Positions 17,281 through 26,301 of a DNA stretch of 64,000 nt are shown here, piece by piece. The number at the start of each line of letters is the position of its first letter. Position 1 is the first letter of the stretch. The notes beneath the pieces were generated by a model. The model had not been told where the DNA came from and made no database searches. It saw nothing but the letters and a program-made list of their open reading frames with translations. A program made the translations under genes and the position numbers. The stretch comes from Novosphingobium sp. 32-60-15 (lineage in GTDB: Bacteria; Pseudomonadota; Alphaproteobacteria; Sphingomonadales; Sphingomonadaceae), in NCBI RefSeq assembly GCF_002280675.1, contig NZ_NCEN01000003.1, positions 62,001 through 126,000 of the forward strand, in the 5' to 3' direction.

Positions 17281-17975
17281 CGTGGGTTGTGATCCTGTTG
17301 GTGGCGGCATCTGTGTTCGGCATGATGGCGTTCGTGCTGAAAATGCCACGAGCAGGCTGGGAGCTTGCCGGTGCAGCGCTGCTGGTGGGCATTGCAGGCT
17401 ACGCCTTTCAAGGTCATCCAGCCATGCCGGGCGCCCCCAAAGCACCGGTTGAAAACAAGCGCGCGGCTGATGAGGCGATGATCAAGCAGCGCCAGCAGAT
17501 GGGCGATGCTTTCGCCCAAGGGCAAAGCTGGTTGGTCCTTGCCGATGGCCTTGCCCGCCAAGGACAGTTTGGCGCGGCTGCTGAAGTGTTGCGCAAGGGA
17601 TCGGAGCAGTTCCCCAAAGATGCCGACATATGGGTTTCGATGGGCAATGCGCTGGTTGGACACAGCGATGGCCTGATCACGCCATCTGCGCAGTTTGCTT
17701 TCCAGAAAGCAGCCACGATCGCTCCTGATCATCCCGGCCCACCGTTCTTCATGGGGCTGGCACTGGCGCAATCGGGGCGTCTGGCAGAAGCGCGGACGAT
17801 TTGGGCTGCGTTGCTCGAGCGCTCGCCGGCCGATGCGCCTTATCGTGCCGATTTGTCCGAACGGGTGCAGCGCATCGATTCGATGTTGGCGATGGCGGCT
17901 GGAAGCACGACAGCTGGCGGCCCTGTGCCGACCGCTGGACCTGATGCAGCAGCATCGGCTGGAGTGGCCGAGTAG
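17277..17975 (+). CDS. ccmI: Apocytochrome c chaperone CcmI (CycH), TPR protein
   Basis: CcmI binds the C-terminus of apocytochrome c for presentation to CcmF/H. Two N-terminal membrane helices (VVILLVAASVFGMMAFVL, ELAGAALLVGIAGYAF) precede TPR-like repeats (WLVLADGLARQGQFGAAAEVLRKG, PPFFMGLALAQSGRLAEARTIW). The tail is Ala/Gly/Pro-rich. 232 residues; ATGA overlap with ccmH. This is the last gene of the run; a short hairpin (17987-18002) follows but lacks a T run. Confidence 0.9.
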   Translation: MTWVVILLVAASVFGMMAFVLKMPRAGWELAGAALLVGIAGYAFQGHPAMPGAPKAPVENKRAADEAMIKQRQQMGDAFAQGQSWLVLADGLARQGQFGAAAEVLRKGSEQFPKDADIWVSMGNALVGHSDGLITPSAQFAFQKAATIAPDHPGPPFFMGLALAQSGRLAEARTIWAALLERSPADAPYRADLSERVQRIDSMLAMAAGSTTAGGPVPTAGPDAAASAGVAE

Positions 17976-18135
17976 CCATAGAAACAGGCGTTTAGGAACG
18001 CCGGTTCGGGCAATTTGTGGCTGTACATATACAGCGCATTTCCGCCCATTGCGGGGGCACAAGGGCGGTGCTAAAGCGCCGCACCTGCTGTTCCGGCAGG
18101 CGCGTACTAGGCTTTAGGCCGGGGGCAGTGTTGCC

Positions 18136-20061
18136 ATGAGTGATGCCGTGAATGAGGCTATTGCGCCGCCTGCGCATTCCGCAGGGCATGGCCATGCCGG
18201 ACATACGCAAGGCTCGCTGGCCAAGCTGGCGGTGGGCGCGATTGGTGTGGTGTTTGGCGACATCGGCACCAGCCCGCTTTACGCCTTGCGCGATACATTT
18301 GCGGGCCATCACCCGCTACCGCTTGATATGATGCATGTGTTTGGCATCATCAGCCTGATGTTCTGGTCGATGATGATCATCGTGACGTTCAAATACGTTT
18401 CTGTAATCATGCGGGCCGATAACAAAGGTGAGGGCGGCAGTTTGGCGCTACTGGCGCTGATCAATCAGCACACCGATGGTAAGCGTTGGGGCAAGGGCAT
18501 CATCCTGCTCGGCGTATTCGCCACGGCTCTGTTCTATGGCGATTCGATGATCACGCCTGCGGTGTCGGTCATGGGCGCGATTGAGGGTGTGGCGGTTTAC
18601 CGGCCTAGCATGCAGGGATTGATTGTGCCCATCGTGGTGACAATCCTGATCGGCCTGTTCTTCATCCAAAGCCGTGGCACGGAAAAAGTTGCCGCGTTCT
18701 TCGGCCCGATCATGCTGCTGTATTTCGCGACGATCTCGGTACTCGGCGTGATAAGCATTCTGGAATATCCCGGCGTTGTTGCGGCGTTGAGCCCGCATTA
18801 CGCGGTCAGCATGTTTGTGGCCGATCCGTTCCGGGGCTTTCTGGCGATGGGCGCTGCGGTTCTGGCGGTTACCGGAGCAGAGGCGCTTTATGCCGACATG
18901 GGGCACTTCGGCCGCAATCCGATCCGCATATCGTGGTTGGTGTTTGTGCTGCCTGCGCTGGTGCTGAACTATCTTGGGCAGGCTTCGCTGTTGATCCGTG
19001 TCGGTACGCCAGCGCTGGAAAGTCCGTTCTATTTCCTTGCTCCTGAATGGTTCCAGTGGCCGCTGCTGTTCATTGCGTCGGCGGCTGCGGTGATTGCTTC
19101 GCAGGCAGTTATCTCCGGCGCGTTCTCGGTGACGCAACAGGCTATTCAACTGGGCTTTATCCCGCGCATGACGATCAAGCATACGTCCACGGCGGCCGGG
19201 CAAATCTACATCCCGGTGATCAATTGGGCACTGATGATCGCGGTGATTGTGCTGGTGTTGGTGTTCCAGCGTTCATCAAACCTGACCGCAGCGTATGGCA
19301 TTGCGGTAACCGGTGCGATGCTGATCGATAACTTCCTGCTGGCCGTCGTGCTGTTCAAGTTGTGGCAGTGGAAAGCGCCGGCGGCGATTGCGATGCTTTC
19401 GGTCTTCTTTGCCATCGATGCGGCCTATCTTGGCGCCAACCTGACCAAGATCCCCGATGGCGGTTATGTACCGCTGGTCATGGGCGTCGCCATCTTTACG
19501 CTGCTGACCACGTGGTCACGCGGGCGGGCGTTGATGCGCGAGAACATGGCCGAGGGTACGATCCCGCTTGAGGTGTTCACCAAGTCTGCTCATTCCAGCG
19601 CCGCGCGCGTTCCCGGCACGGCGATCTTTATGGCGTCGACCGCTGCGGGCGTCCCTTCCGCATTGCTTCATAATATCAAGCATAACAAAGTGCTGCACGA
19701 GCGGGTGGTCATCCTGACCGTTTCGATTGAGGACGTACCTTATGTCGATCCGGTGGAGCGGTATTCGGTCAAGGATTACAGCAATGGCTTTTACCGGCTG
19801 ACGCTGCGGTTCGGCTTTCTCGAAGAAACAGACGTGCCGGCTGCGCTGACCGGCGTGAACATGTGCGGCGAACCGTTCAACATGATGAAGACAAGCTTCT
19901 TCCTTTCGCGTCAGACGCTTATCGCATCGGACAAACCGGGCATGGCGCTGTGGCGGGAAAAGCTGTTTGCGTGGATGCTGCGCAACGCTGCCAGCGCAAT
20001 GGAGTTTTTCCGCTTGCCTACCAACCGCGTTGTCGAACTGGGCAGCCAGCTTAAAATTTGA
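18136..20061 (+). CDS. kup: Low-affinity potassium transporter Kup
   Basis: Kup is a K+/H+ symporter of the KUP/HAK family in the inner membrane. The 641-residue protein has a His-rich N-terminus ([12 protein letters not shown]), then the family signature [19 protein letters not shown], about twelve membrane helices ([32 protein letters not shown]) and a cytoplasmic C-terminal domain. Length is typical. It stands alone on the plus strand with 160 bases of leader. Confidence 0.96.
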   Translation: MSDAVNEAIAPPAHSAGHGHAGHTQGSLAKLAVGAIGVVFGDIGTSPLYALRDTFAGHHPLPLDMMHVFGIISLMFWSMMIIVTFKYVSVIMRADNKGEGGSLALLALINQHTDGKRWGKGIILLGVFATALFYGDSMITPAVSVMGAIEGVAVYRPSMQGLIVPIVVTILIGLFFIQSRGTEKVAAFFGPIMLLYFATISVLGVISILEYPGVVAALSPHYAVSMFVADPFRGFLAMGAAVLAVTGAEALYADMGHFGRNPIRISWLVFVLPALVLNYLGQASLLIRVGTPALESPFYFLAPEWFQWPLLFIASAAAVIASQAVISGAFSVTQQAIQLGFIPRMTIKHTSTAAGQIYIPVINWALMIAVIVLVLVFQRSSNLTAAYGIAVTGAMLIDNFLLAVVLFKLWQWKAPAAIAMLSVFFAIDAAYLGANLTKIPDGGYVPLVMGVAIFTLLTTWSRGRALMRENMAEGTIPLEVFTKSAHSSAARVPGTAIFMASTAAGVPSALLHNIKHNKVLHERVVILTVSIEDVPYVDPVERYSVKDYSNGFYRLTLRFGFLEETDVPAALTGVNMCGEPFNMMKTSFFLSRQTLIASDKPGMALWREKLFAWMLRNAASAMEFFRLPTNRVVELGSQLKI

Positions 20062-20145
20062 ACGAGGCAGGTTGCGATTTCAGGCGGCAGGACTTGGCAT
20101 TCTGATCAAATGGGCTAGCTTTGGTTGCACAGATCAGGATTTTCT

Positions 20146-21111
20146 ATGGTGTCGGATGTCGCGCTGCTTCGCGAAATACTTGATGCACAACTGGAAATGG
20201 TGTGCCGCTATCGCGCGGATGGCACGATCCTGTTCGTAAATCGCGCTTATGCAAAGTCGCTGAATCTCGAACCAGCCGATTTGACCGGGCAAAACCTGTG
20301 GCAATTTGTAACTGGTGCCGATCAAGATCGTGTCCGGGAAATGCTTCACGGGTTGTCGCCGGAACAGCCTGAATTGACCATCGAGAACCGGTTCGAAACC
20401 GCAGGCGGGACGCGGTGGATGCTCTGGCGCAATCATGGCCTTGAATTTGACAGTGAAGGCCGCTGGTCGGTTGCGCAATCCACCGCGATCGACATTACCG
20501 AGCGGCGGCAACTGGAAGAGCAACTGGAACTGTTGGTTGGCGAATTGAACCACCGTGTGAAGAACACGCTGATGGTGGTGCAGGCGATGGCATATCAAAC
20601 GTTTCGCGGACTTGATGTGCCTGCCGTTCCGGTTGAAAAGTTCAATGGCCGACTGGCCGCACTTTCGGGCGCGCATGACACGCTAAGTCGCGAAAATTGG
20701 AGCGGTGCCTCGCTCGCAGAGATTGTCCGCCAAGGTTTGTTGATCTGCGGCGATGGTAGCGGGCGGGTGAAAGCCGGCGGCCCGGACGTGACGCTGCGCG
20801 CCAACGCTACGGTTTCACTGGTTATGGTCCTGCACGAATTGGCCACCAATGCCATGAAATATGGCGCGCTGTCGGGCGACGGTGGCACAGTTGACGTGCG
20901 TTGGGATCTGAACGAGGAGGACGGTTGGGCGATCATTCATTGGAAAGAGCATGGCGGTCCGCCTGTTACACCGCCCACCCGCAAAGGCTTCGGATCACGC
21001 CTGTTAACCGATGCAGTACCTCGGCAATTGAATGGCAAGGTGGAATTGGTATATAATGAAACCGGATTGCAATGCCGTATTGCGATTCCGCTGGCAGGGG
21101 GCGGGCAATGA
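20146..21111 (+). CDS. PAS-containing HWE-family sensor histidine kinase
   Basis: A soluble kinase of about 321 residues with no membrane helix. Residues 10-120 form a PAS domain (DGTILFVNRAYAKSLNLEPADLTGQNLW) ending DITERRQ. The phosphoacceptor is His136 in ELNHRVKNTLMVVQAMA; the ATP domain has LHELATNAMKYGALS, the W-x-E element in HWKEHGG that names the HWE family, and GFGSRLL. The PAS has no LOV cysteine motif, so the stimulus is unknown. ATG 20146 has AGGA eight bases upstream. It overlaps the response-regulator gene as ATGA, so the two are a cognate pair. Confidence 0.92.
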   Translation: MVSDVALLREILDAQLEMVCRYRADGTILFVNRAYAKSLNLEPADLTGQNLWQFVTGADQDRVREMLHGLSPEQPELTIENRFETAGGTRWMLWRNHGLEFDSEGRWSVAQSTAIDITERRQLEEQLELLVGELNHRVKNTLMVVQAMAYQTFRGLDVPAVPVEKFNGRLAALSGAHDTLSRENWSGASLAEIVRQGLLICGDGSGRVKAGGPDVTLRANATVSLVMVLHELATNAMKYGALSGDGGTVDVRWDLNEEDGWAIIHWKEHGGPPVTPPTRKGFGSRLLTDAVPRQLNGKVELVYNETGLQCRIAIPLAGGGQ

Positions 21112-21458
21112 TCGCAGGCAAACGTATTCTGGTGGTCGAAGACGAATTCATCGTCGCGGCCATGCTATGCGATGTGCTTGAGGATGCAGGTGCCCAATCA
21201 TTGGGCCCGGTTGGCCGGGTGGAAGACGCCTTGGAAATCATTGCCAACCAGGCGATTGATGCCGCGGTGCTTGATTGGAACCTGCATGGTCAATCCGGCA
21301 TGCCATTGGCTGAGGCTTTACGGGTAAGGGACATCCCGTTTGTCATTGCAACTGGTTACGGCACGGTGGAGGATGCTTTTGCCAATCAGCCGATTTTGAG
21401 CAAGCCTTACGTGCCTGAACTTTTGATCGAACATCTCGCGCGCTTGCTCGCGCGGTAA
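21108..21458 (+). CDS. Single-domain response regulator
   Basis: A stand-alone receiver domain of 116 residues with acidic pocket VVEDE, phosphoacceptor Asp56 in AAVLDWNLHGQSG and the conserved Lys99 in LSKPYVPELL. There is no output domain, so it probably acts by protein contact or as a phosphate relay or sink. Its start overlaps the HWE kinase stop by 4 bases. Confidence 0.93.
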   Translation: MIAGKRILVVEDEFIVAAMLCDVLEDAGAQSLGPVGRVEDALEIIANQAIDAAVLDWNLHGQSGMPLAEALRVRDIPFVIATGYGTVEDAFANQPILSKPYVPELLIEHLARLLAR

Positions 21459-21461
21459 ATG

Positions 21462-21487
21462 ACGGGGCGGCACTGCTGCCACCCCGT
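21462..21487. terminator. Hairpin between convergent genes
   Basis: ACGGGG (21462-21467) pairs with CCCCGT (21482-21487) with an inner GGCA/TGCC pair set across one mismatch. No T run follows, so a terminator role for the response-regulator and lipoprotein genes is only possible. Confidence 0.4.
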
Positions 21488-21495
21488 ACTAATGA

Positions 21496-21822
21496 TTAGT
21501 CTGCTTTGGCTTCGGACACTGATTCATTGTGAAGGCTGGCTTCTACTTCAGCGGTTTCCTGCTTTGCTGAAGCTGCTGCCTTTTTGGCTTCGGCTGCTGC
21601 CTTATCGCCCATTTCGTCTGTCTTGGCAGCGGCATCATCAACCGCGGCGGCAGCTTTCGCGCCCAGTTCGTCGGTGGCGGCTGCGGCCTTGTCCGCGGCG
21701 GTGGCAACATCGTTGCCAGCAGATTCAGCGGCCGTGCCAGCGGCGTCCTGGGTCTTTTCCGAACACGCCGAAAGCATGAGGGCGGTTGCCGCGGTGGCGG
21801 CGAAAATGGTGAACTTGCGCAT
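21496..21822 (-). CDS. Alanine-rich repetitive lipoprotein
   Basis: A 108-residue predicted lipoprotein. The signal peptide ends in lipobox LSAC, so the mature protein would start at Cys. The rest is almost only Ala, Asp, Glu, Lys and Thr in roughly 11-residue steps (KAAAATDELGA, KAAAAVDDAAA, KTDEMGDKAAA), predicting a long right-handed amphipathic helix. ATG 21822 has GGGGAG about 11 bases upstream. Function unknown; the shape recalls small helical lipoproteins that line the outer membrane or stress-induced LEA-like proteins. Confidence 0.82.
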   Translation of the reverse strand: MRKFTIFAATAATALMLSACSEKTQDAAGTAAESAGNDVATAADKAAAATDELGAKAAAAVDDAAAKTDEMGDKAAAEAKKAAASAKQETAEVEASLHNESVSEAKAD

Positions 21823-21924
21823 GTGGTGGATCACTCCCCTTGGATGGTTCCAGCCATACGGAGACGTCCCCGCAATGGCTGGCTGAAGTGACAACGCATC
21901 AACCGCCTATAATATCCCGCGCAG

Positions 21925-21964
21925 CAAAAAGGGCGCGACATCCAATGATGCCGCACCCTTTTTT
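21925..21964 (-). terminator. Rho-independent terminator after the PuuD-like gene
   Basis: A long stem with few mismatches (AAAAAGGG at 21925-21932 against CCCTTTTT near 21955-21962, with GCG and CATC inner pairs) gives T runs on both strands. It lies 26 bases past the minus-strand membrane-protein stop. Confidence 0.8.
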
Positions 21965-21990
21965 AACCCTTCGCTTCAGTGAGGCGAGGC

Positions 21991-22566
21991 TTATGCACCC
22001 AAGTTGGCGCTAACCATCGCATAGAGCATTGGCAGCGACAGCAGCAGGTTGGTGCGGCTGGCAGCCAGCGCGCGCGGTGCAGCAGCCGCCTTTTCCTCCG
22101 CCGATGCTTCGACGATGCCAAGGATCTTCTTCTGGGCAGGCCAGATGATGAACCACACGTTGAACGCCATGATCAGCGCCAACCACATGCCAAGGCCGAT
22201 CAGATTGACCGCGCCTTCGCCGGAGAAGGTCATTGCTTGATGGGCGTAGCCCGAAACAACGGCGATCACGAGGCCGGTGACAACGGTCAGCAGCGCGGCC
22301 CAACGGAAGAAGAAGAACACTTTGGGTGCGATGTGGCCAGTGATTGCGCCCTTCTGTTCAGCAGGGATCTTCGGCATGGTAGGCACCTGCACGAAGTTCA
22401 GGTAATAAAGCAGCCCGATCCACAGGATGCCGAAGAACACGTGAAGCCAGCGGAACACGGCACCAATGGTAGCCGGTACGGATTCGCCGTAGCCGATCAT
22501 CATGGCGATTGCGGCAACGAGGCCGATGACCAGAACTAGATGAAGATTGCCGAAAAATTTGGCCAT
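21991..22566 (-). CDS. PuuD-like integral membrane protein (urate hydroxylase N-terminal family)
   Basis: A 191-residue protein with about four or five hydrophobic helices. Segments FRWLHVFFGILWIGLLYYLNFVQVP and FFFFRWAALLTVVTGLVIAVVSGY resemble the membrane domain found at the N-terminus of PuuD-type urate hydroxylases, which normally continue into a cytochrome c domain. Here there is no cytochrome c domain and no CXXCH, so urate oxidation is doubtful. A His in the first family helix could be a heme ligand, but this is inference. ATG 22566 has GGGGGA eight bases upstream. Terminator directly downstream. Confidence 0.7.
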   Translation of the reverse strand: MAKFFGNLHLVLVIGLVAAIAMMIGYGESVPATIGAVFRWLHVFFGILWIGLLYYLNFVQVPTMPKIPAEQKGAITGHIAPKVFFFFRWAALLTVVTGLVIAVVSGYAHQAMTFSGEGAVNLIGLGMWLALIMAFNVWFIIWPAQKKILGIVEASAEEKAAAAPRALAASRTNLLLSLPMLYAMVSANLGA

Positions 22567-22688
22567 CTGATTTTTCCCCCTATTGGAATGCTTGAAGCTG
22601 GCGGACGCGCGCAAACGCTCCCGCGCTTACTGTTTATACTAATGGCTGTGGTGAAAATGTCATACGAAAACCGGCTTTGCAGACCTGT

Positions 22689-23348
22689 TCAATCGTGTGG
22701 GGGGTTTTGTTCAACCTCGGGTTCGGCCCCGGCGGCAAGACCGTGGCGCATCAGCATCGGGATTTGCGCAAAGGTGAACAGGAAGGAGAGAGTGGTTACG
22801 CCCCACAACTTGGCTTGAAGCCAAACTTCGAAATTGCCATTGGCCACGTTGAAGAAGTAGCGCAGCACTTCATTCAGCGCGGCAAGAAACAGGAAAAAGA
22901 ACGCCCAATTGCGCGAAAGCTTGATCCAGCCCGCATCGTCGAGGCCTTCGAATGCGGCTTCGAGCAGGGTGCGCAACATTGCTTTGCCGCGAGCAAGGCC
23001 AGCGAACAGGACGCCTGCAAACAGCAGATAAATCGCGGTTGGCTTAACCTGAATCCAGAACGGATCGCCCAGCAGAACGGTCAGCGTGCCAAAGCCAAGG
23101 ATCAGCACCGTCGACAGCCAGAGCATGGGCGAGACTTTGCCCAAGCGCCACTTCGAGATGATCAAAGCGGCGATGGTTGCCACCATGAACGTGGCGGTGC
23201 CCTTGGTGACGGCGACAACTTCGGCAAGGCCAGCCTCGGTTCCTTCAGGCTTGAAATGGCGATAGGCGAGGAAGAACACCAGCAGCGGGCCGTAATCGAC
23301 CAGCAGGTTGACCCATGAGGATTTGGGCTTGGTCTGAGGTGTGCTCAA
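22689..23348 (-). CDS. yciB: Inner membrane protein YciB / septation protein A family
   Basis: The 219-residue polytopic protein starts KSSWVNLLVDYGPLLVFFLAYRHF and contains DPFWIQVKPTAIYLLFA and SRNWAFFFLFLAALNEVLRY, the characteristic segments of the YciB/IspZ family, linked to cell-envelope integrity and septation. The start is TTG 23348 with AGGAG seven bases upstream; it overlaps the ftsY stop as TTGA. The C-terminal tail is acidic (AGAEPEVEQNPPHD). Last gene of the dapF-mtaB-ftsY-yciB chain. Confidence 0.92.
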   Translation of the reverse strand: MSTPQTKPKSSWVNLLVDYGPLLVFFLAYRHFKPEGTEAGLAEVVAVTKGTATFMVATIAALIISKWRLGKVSPMLWLSTVLILGFGTLTVLLGDPFWIQVKPTAIYLLFAGVLFAGLARGKAMLRTLLEAAFEGLDDAGWIKLSRNWAFFFLFLAALNEVLRYFFNVANGNFEVWLQAKLWGVTTLSFLFTFAQIPMLMRHGLAAGAEPEVEQNPPHD

Positions 23349-24271
23349 CGGACTACTCCTGCGATGACGCGGGCGACCAGATCGGGATCAAACGGGCGCA
23401 AATCGTCAATCTTTTCGCCAACGCCGATGGCATGGATGGGCAAGCCATATTGTTCAGCAGCCGCCACCAGCACCCCGCCGCGCGCGGTGCCATCCAACTT
23501 GGTCATGATCAGGCCGGTCACCCCCGCGACTTCCTTGAAGATTTCGATCTGTTGTAACGCATTCTGCCCGTTCGTCGCATCCAGAACCAGCACGACATCA
23601 TGCGGGGCTTCGGGATTGAGGCGGCCCAAAACGCGGCGGACTTTGGCCAGTTCGTCCATCAGTTCGCGCTTGTTGTGCAGGCGTCCGGCCGTGTCGACGA
23701 TCAGCGTATCGATGCCGGTGTCGGTTGCCGCCTTTACCGCATCAAACACGATCGAGGCCGGATCGCCGCCTTCGGGGCCGGTGATGACCGGAATGCTCAG
23801 CCGATCAGCCCATACTTTCAACTGGCCAATGGCGGCAGCACGGAAGGTATCGCCTGCTGCCAGCATCACGCCATAGTCCTGTTCCTGGAACAAGTGCGCC
23901 AGCTTGGCGATGGTCGTGGTTTTGCCAGAGCCATTGACGCCGATCACCAGGATAACTTGCGGGCGCGGGAAGGCGACGATTTCGAGCGGTTTGGCCACCG
24001 GGCGCAGAATGGCGGCGATTTCTTCGGCCATCGCTTCCTTGACAGCCTGTTCGTCAACGCCGTTTTCAAAGCGCGCAACCTTCAGCTTTTCGCGGATGCG
24101 GGCTGCGGCGCGTGGCCCAAGGTCCGAAAGGATCAGCGCATCTTCAAGATCGTCAAGCTGCGCATCGGTCAGCTTTGACGCGCCCACAATGCTGCCGAGG
24201 TTTTCGGCAAGGCGCTCCGAGGTCTTGCGAAAGCCGCCGAGCAGGCGGTCCGACCAGCTGTCGCCACTCAT
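23345..24271 (-). CDS. ftsY: Signal recognition particle receptor FtsY
   Basis: FtsY is the SRP receptor GTPase that docks ribosome-nascent chains at the membrane. The 308-residue protein has the N domain (ERLAENLGSIVGASKLTDAQLDDLED) and G domain motifs GVNGSGKTTTIAK, DTAGRLHNKRELMDEL, TKLDGTARGG and GVGEKIDDLRPF. It is the short form without a long acidic A domain. ATG 24271 overlaps the mtaB stop as ATGA and has AAGGA upstream. Its partner ffh is 4 kb away on the plus strand. Confidence 0.97.
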   Translation of the reverse strand: MSGDSWSDRLLGGFRKTSERLAENLGSIVGASKLTDAQLDDLEDALILSDLGPRAAARIREKLKVARFENGVDEQAVKEAMAEEIAAILRPVAKPLEIVAFPRPQVILVIGVNGSGKTTTIAKLAHLFQEQDYGVMLAAGDTFRAAAIGQLKVWADRLSIPVITGPEGGDPASIVFDAVKAATDTGIDTLIVDTAGRLHNKRELMDELAKVRRVLGRLNPEAPHDVVLVLDATNGQNALQQIEIFKEVAGVTGLIMTKLDGTARGGVLVAAAEQYGLPIHAIGVGEKIDDLRPFDPDLVARVIAGVVR

Positions 24272-25443
24272 TCCAGTATTCCTTCGATAATCTTCGTCGG
24301 TGTGCAAGTCACCAGACTGCCGGGCACGGTGCCGGGGGCTGTGCGATAGCTGGCGAAGTGTCCCGCATGGCCGGTTCCGTCGCGTTCAGCAAGCACGGTA
24401 GCGGGCTGGCCTAGCAGCGTTTGCAGCCACTGGTCGCGTTGATCGGCCACAGCCGCCCGCAACTGGCTTGCGCGTTCCTTGATCAGTTGCGGCGCAACCT
24501 GCGGCATTTTGGCAGCAGGTGTGCCGGGGCGGGGCGAATAAGGGAAAATGTGTCCGTGCACCACATCACACTCGCGCACGATGGACAGGTTGTTGGCGTG
24601 CATGTCAGCCGTTTCGGTGGGGAAACCTGCGATCAGGTCTGCGCCGATGGCAACGTCCGGGCGGCGGGCCTTGATCTGTTGAACAAGCGCGATGGCTTGC
24701 GCGCGGGTATGACGGCGCTTCATCCGTTTCAGGATCATGTCATCGCCCGATTGCAGCGACAGGTGGATATGCGGCATCAACCGCGCTTCGCCGCATATCA
24801 AGTCAAGCAGCAGCGGATCGATCTCAACCCCGTCCAGCGAGGACAGACGCAGGCGTGGCAGGGACGGGAAGGTGGCAAGGATCGCGGCGACCAGATCACC
24901 TAGTTTCGGAGAGCTGGGAAGGTCTGCCCCCCATGAGGTCACGTCGACCCCGGTCAGCACCACTTCGGCCACACCAAGGTTCAAATGCGGTTCGATTGCG
25001 CGCAGCACGTCAACCACCGGAAGCGACATGCTGGGGCCGCGCCCTTGCGGGATGATGCAGAAAGTGCAGGCATGATCGCAGCCGTTCTGTACGGGCACGA
25101 AAGCACGGGTGTGGCGTTCCGAAATACCTGCGGGCTTGGCATTGCCCTGCGTCCAATGACGCGCGAGCAGTTTTTCCATATTCGGCACGACCGCATCAAC
25201 TTCGGGCATCTGCGCAAAGCTGTCTTGTTCGATGGTTGCGGCGCAGCCGGTAACGACAAGGCGCGCTTCGGGGTGTTCGCGGCGCAACCGGCGGACGGCG
25301 CGGCGCGATTGGCGCACGGCTTCGGCCGTGACCGCGCACGAATTGACCACGACCGTTGTGGGCGCATCTTGGAGCATCGCCCGGATCGTTTCGCTTTCCG
25401 CGATGTTCAGGCGGCAGCCGAGAGAGACGACCTGCGTGGTCAT
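24268..25443 (-). CDS. mtaB: tRNA t6A37 methylthiotransferase MtaB
   Basis: MtaB is a radical-SAM enzyme that makes ms2t6A at position 37 of ANN-decoding tRNAs. The N-terminal methylthiotransferase domain starts VVSLGCRLNIAESE, with further cysteines in VVNSCAVTAEA and VVTGCAA for the second cluster. The radical-SAM cluster motif is CDHACTFC. The family sequence SLQSGDDMILKRMKRRHTR is present. The C-terminal TRAM domain appears short or weak. 391 residues. Both ends overlap neighbours by 4 bases. Confidence 0.93.
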   Translation of the reverse strand: MTTQVVSLGCRLNIAESETIRAMLQDAPTTVVVNSCAVTAEAVRQSRRAVRRLRREHPEARLVVTGCAATIEQDSFAQMPEVDAVVPNMEKLLARHWTQGNAKPAGISERHTRAFVPVQNGCDHACTFCIIPQGRGPSMSLPVVDVLRAIEPHLNLGVAEVVLTGVDVTSWGADLPSSPKLGDLVAAILATFPSLPRLRLSSLDGVEIDPLLLDLICGEARLMPHIHLSLQSGDDMILKRMKRRHTRAQAIALVQQIKARRPDVAIGADLIAGFPTETADMHANNLSIVRECDVVHGHIFPYSPRPGTPAAKMPQVAPQLIKERASQLRAAVADQRDQWLQTLLGQPATVLAERDGTGHAGHFASYRTAPGTVPGSLVTCTPTKIIEGILE

Positions 25444-26249
25444 ACCGGGTATTCTGTGTCCTCGAACGTGCCTTCGAAACTGAACGATGCAGGGCCTGTC
25501 ATTTCGATGTTGCCGCCTTCAGGCCAAGCGATGGTCAGCGGGCCGCCGGAAAGATCGACCCGGACGGTGCGGCCAGTCAACTTGCGACGGATTGCCGCAA
25601 CTGCGGTGGCGCAAGCCCCGGTGCCGCATGCGCGGGTAAGGCCGACGCCGCGCTCCCACACGCGCAGGACAAGGTGATCAGGCCCGACGCGGCTGGCGAT
25701 GTTCACGTTGATGCGTTCAGGAAACAGCGGATCATTCTCGATCATCGGGCCGAGCCGTTCAAGATCAACGGCATCGATATCGGCCACGAAGAAAATCACG
25801 TGGGGATTACCGACATTGACGCCAACCGGATTTTCCAGTTCTTCCCAGCCGACCGGCATTTCCAGCGTGTCCATCGCATAGGCCACGGGAATTTCGTCCC
25901 ACCTCAAACGCGGCGCGCCCATGTCGACCGATACACCTTGCCGACTGGCGTCAGAGCGGATCAACCCGCCAAGTGTTTCAATGGTTTGTGTGCCGCCAAG
26001 CAGCAGACCAACCGCGCGGCTGGCGTTACCGCAAGCTTCCACTTCGCTGCCATCACTATTGAAAATCCGCATGCGCACATTGGCGCGCGAAGACGGTTCG
26101 ATCACGATCAACTGGTCACAGCCGATGCCGGTGCGGCGGTCTGCCAGTGCGGCGGCGCGCCGCGCAGACATCGGCACAGGGGCCTCGCGGGCATCAATCA
26201 CCACGAAGTCGTTGCCAAGACCATGCATTTTGCGAAAAGGAATGCGCAT
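25440..26249 (-). CDS. dapF: Diaminopimelate epimerase
   Basis: DapF converts LL- to meso-diaminopimelate for lysine and peptidoglycan synthesis. The two catalytic cysteines are seen in EACGNASR and ACGTGAC, and the N-terminus has FRKMHGLGNDFVVID. About 269 residues. The chosen ATG 26249 (MRIPFRKMHG) fits the family N-terminus; ATG 26261 would add four residues. It heads the minus-strand chain into mtaB. Confidence 0.95.
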   Translation of the reverse strand: MRIPFRKMHGLGNDFVVIDAREAPVPMSARRAAALADRRTGIGCDQLIVIEPSSRANVRMRIFNSDGSEVEACGNASRAVGLLLGGTQTIETLGGLIRSDASRQGVSVDMGAPRLRWDEIPVAYAMDTLEMPVGWEELENPVGVNVGNPHVIFFVADIDAVDLERLGPMIENDPLFPERINVNIASRVGPDHLVLRVWERGVGLTRACGTGACATAVAAIRRKLTGRTVRVDLSGGPLTIAWPEGGNIEMTGPASFSFEGTFEDTEYPV

Positions 26250-26301
26250 GCCGCGCGACATAAGCACTTAGCCCATGAAGGGCAATGCGCAGGCGGATAG
26301 T

